A DNA stretch of 64,000 bases. It comes from Neobacillus pocheonensis. Its GTDB lineage: Bacteria; Bacillota; Bacilli; Bacillales; Cytobacillaceae. The translations under genes and the position numbers were made by a program. How positions within the stretch are numbered: position 1 is the stretch's first letter; the number at the start of each line of letters is the position of its first letter. The stretch covers positions 3,410,001 to 3,474,000 of the forward strand of contig JAMQCR010000001.1 in assembly GCA_023702235.1 (NCBI GenBank), read 5' to 3'. The notes beneath the pieces are model-generated. The model had not been told where the DNA came from. It worked only from the letters and a program-made list of their open reading frames with translations, and made no database searches. Positions 63,375 to 64,000 of this stretch are shown piece after piece.

Positions 63375-63929
63375 CGTATTTACCTCCTTGATACAATGTC
63401 AAAATGTTCTGAAAAAATATTTCGTGAAATTGTATATTGGTATAATATAATTTATTTTCATAAAAAGCAATATATTTTGAAAAATAAAATTATTTCAAAA
63501 TAATCCCAAAACAGAAAATCCCATAAAATCCATTGATTCCTTCCCATCAAGGATTTTTTACAAAATTCAATGAATGTGCTTTCACTATTTCGATAAAATA
63601 AATTCAATATTCAAAATAAAAAAGTAGAAACATTATAGTGTCAGTAAGAGCCTCCTTATGTATCCGCTTACTTTGTTTTTTTTTTCCATTTGAACATTTG
63701 CTGTATTATCGGGCTGCAAAAAAGTATCAAATTTGAACCAACTCCTTTTTACCTGCGGGAAGACCGATTGATACCTCGGTCCCAACCAGATAGTTGTAAT
63801 TTTTTCCACTCTCCTCTTGCTGCATTAGCTGCAGAAAGCCCTTCACAACTTATGTTTATTTGTTTTTTAAAAACAAAAAGGGGGAATATAAAAAGAAACG
63901 GTCTTTGAAAGTCGTAAGGAGAGTATTAG
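63375..63929. other. Long intergenic region, AT-rich, no supported gene
   Basis: Holds the permease promoter region and, near 63761-63783, a small hairpin (GACCGA-TTGATACC-TCGGTC). I do not recognise a known riboswitch. Open frames on either strand, including the one at 63690-63908, lack a ribosome site and look random. Confidence 0.4.
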
Positions 63930-64000
63930 ATGAATAATGACCATACGATTGAGCAAGCAGTGCTTCATAAAAAGGCTGATAATGGTGAAAAAGGGGAAAT
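63930..64000 (+). CDS. Start of a gene cut by the window end
   Basis: ATG 63930 follows AAGGAGA by 7 bases and opens MNNDHTIEQAVLHKKADNGE without a stop before the window ends. Too short to identify. Confidence 0.55.
   Translation, partial: MNNDHTIEQAVLHKKADNGEKGE

Noticed and set aside
63690..63908. 72-codon plus-strand frame near the window end
   Set aside because: No ribosome site, unusual composition, and it crosses a hairpin; not supported as a gene.
1..64000. CRISPR arrays, tRNA/rRNA genes, insertion sequences and prophage genes
   Set aside because: No regularly spaced repeats, no tRNA- or rRNA-like sequence, and no transposase, integrase or phage structural genes were seen.

Overview
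The window is low-GC DNA from a spore-forming member of the Bacillaceae. The evidence is SinR/SinI, the LiaIHFSR envelope-stress locus, a SpoVB/YkvU-type flippase, YjcA-type and other spore-type small proteins, AGGAGG ribosome sites, T-box and c-di-GMP riboswitches, and a Bacillus-style acetoin operon. The overall gene mix looks like the Bacillus/Neobacillus group; this is inference from gene content, not from a database search.

Layout. 0-5.5 kb: tail of a metal P-type ATPase, a YfkI/YfkH/YfkK-like stress block with a TetR regulator and its operators, methionine aminopeptidase, SinR, and a convergent SinI-type gene whose leader carries a c-di-GMP-I riboswitch. 5.8-20.5 kb: a CysL-like LysR regulator, histidine ammonia-lyase with an attenuator-like leader, topoisomerase III, an MFS exporter, aminopeptidase AmpS, a DUF6230/DUF6114/proline-repeat surface operon opposite a GAF-LuxR regulator, QueF, MscL and a BI-1 channel. 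20.5-31 kb: flippase, liaIHFSR, a LysM-CAP protein, a YhfW-like FAD/Rieske oxidoreductase, and a YfmL-like helicase. 31-46 kb: an FNR-type regulator with recognisable FNR boxes before flavodoxin, a DUF2249 gene and a NapH-like ferredoxin membrane protein; a WG-repeat protein; acoR, bdhA and acoABCL with a textbook sigma-54 promoter; and a T-box fused to a 5'-deleted brnQ. 46-57.6 kb: a Gfo/Idh oxidoreductase, a glutaminyl-tRNA synthetase (unusual for this group), and a tightly packed 11-gene operon that couples a NasC/NarB-like molybdoenzyme, ferredoxin, Tat-exported Rieske protein and b-type membrane protein to an Nre-like nitrate/oxygen sensing module. 57.7-64 kb: an M50 protease with a PqqD-like domain beside a 21-residue Cys-Trp peptide (a candidate minimal RiPP system), an HD-GYP protein and a histidine kinase sharing the same membrane sensor, an amino-acid permease, and the start of another gene.

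How the parts connect. Three themes recur. The first is low-oxygen and nitrate metabolism: the FNR regulator and its boxes, the NapH-like protein, and the molybdoenzyme operon with its sensors. The second is overflow-metabolite use through the aco/bdh genes. The third is c-di-GMP and phosphorelay control of lifestyle: the riboswitch on sinI, the HD-GYP protein, the kinase and SinR.

Quality caveat. About 26 single-base frameshifts break otherwise well conserved genes, most of them one base missing from a short homopolymer. Genes so affected are given as full-length features with the break position. I think most are sequencing or assembly errors rather than real pseudogenes. The brnQ truncation is different: there a whole 5' half is missing.
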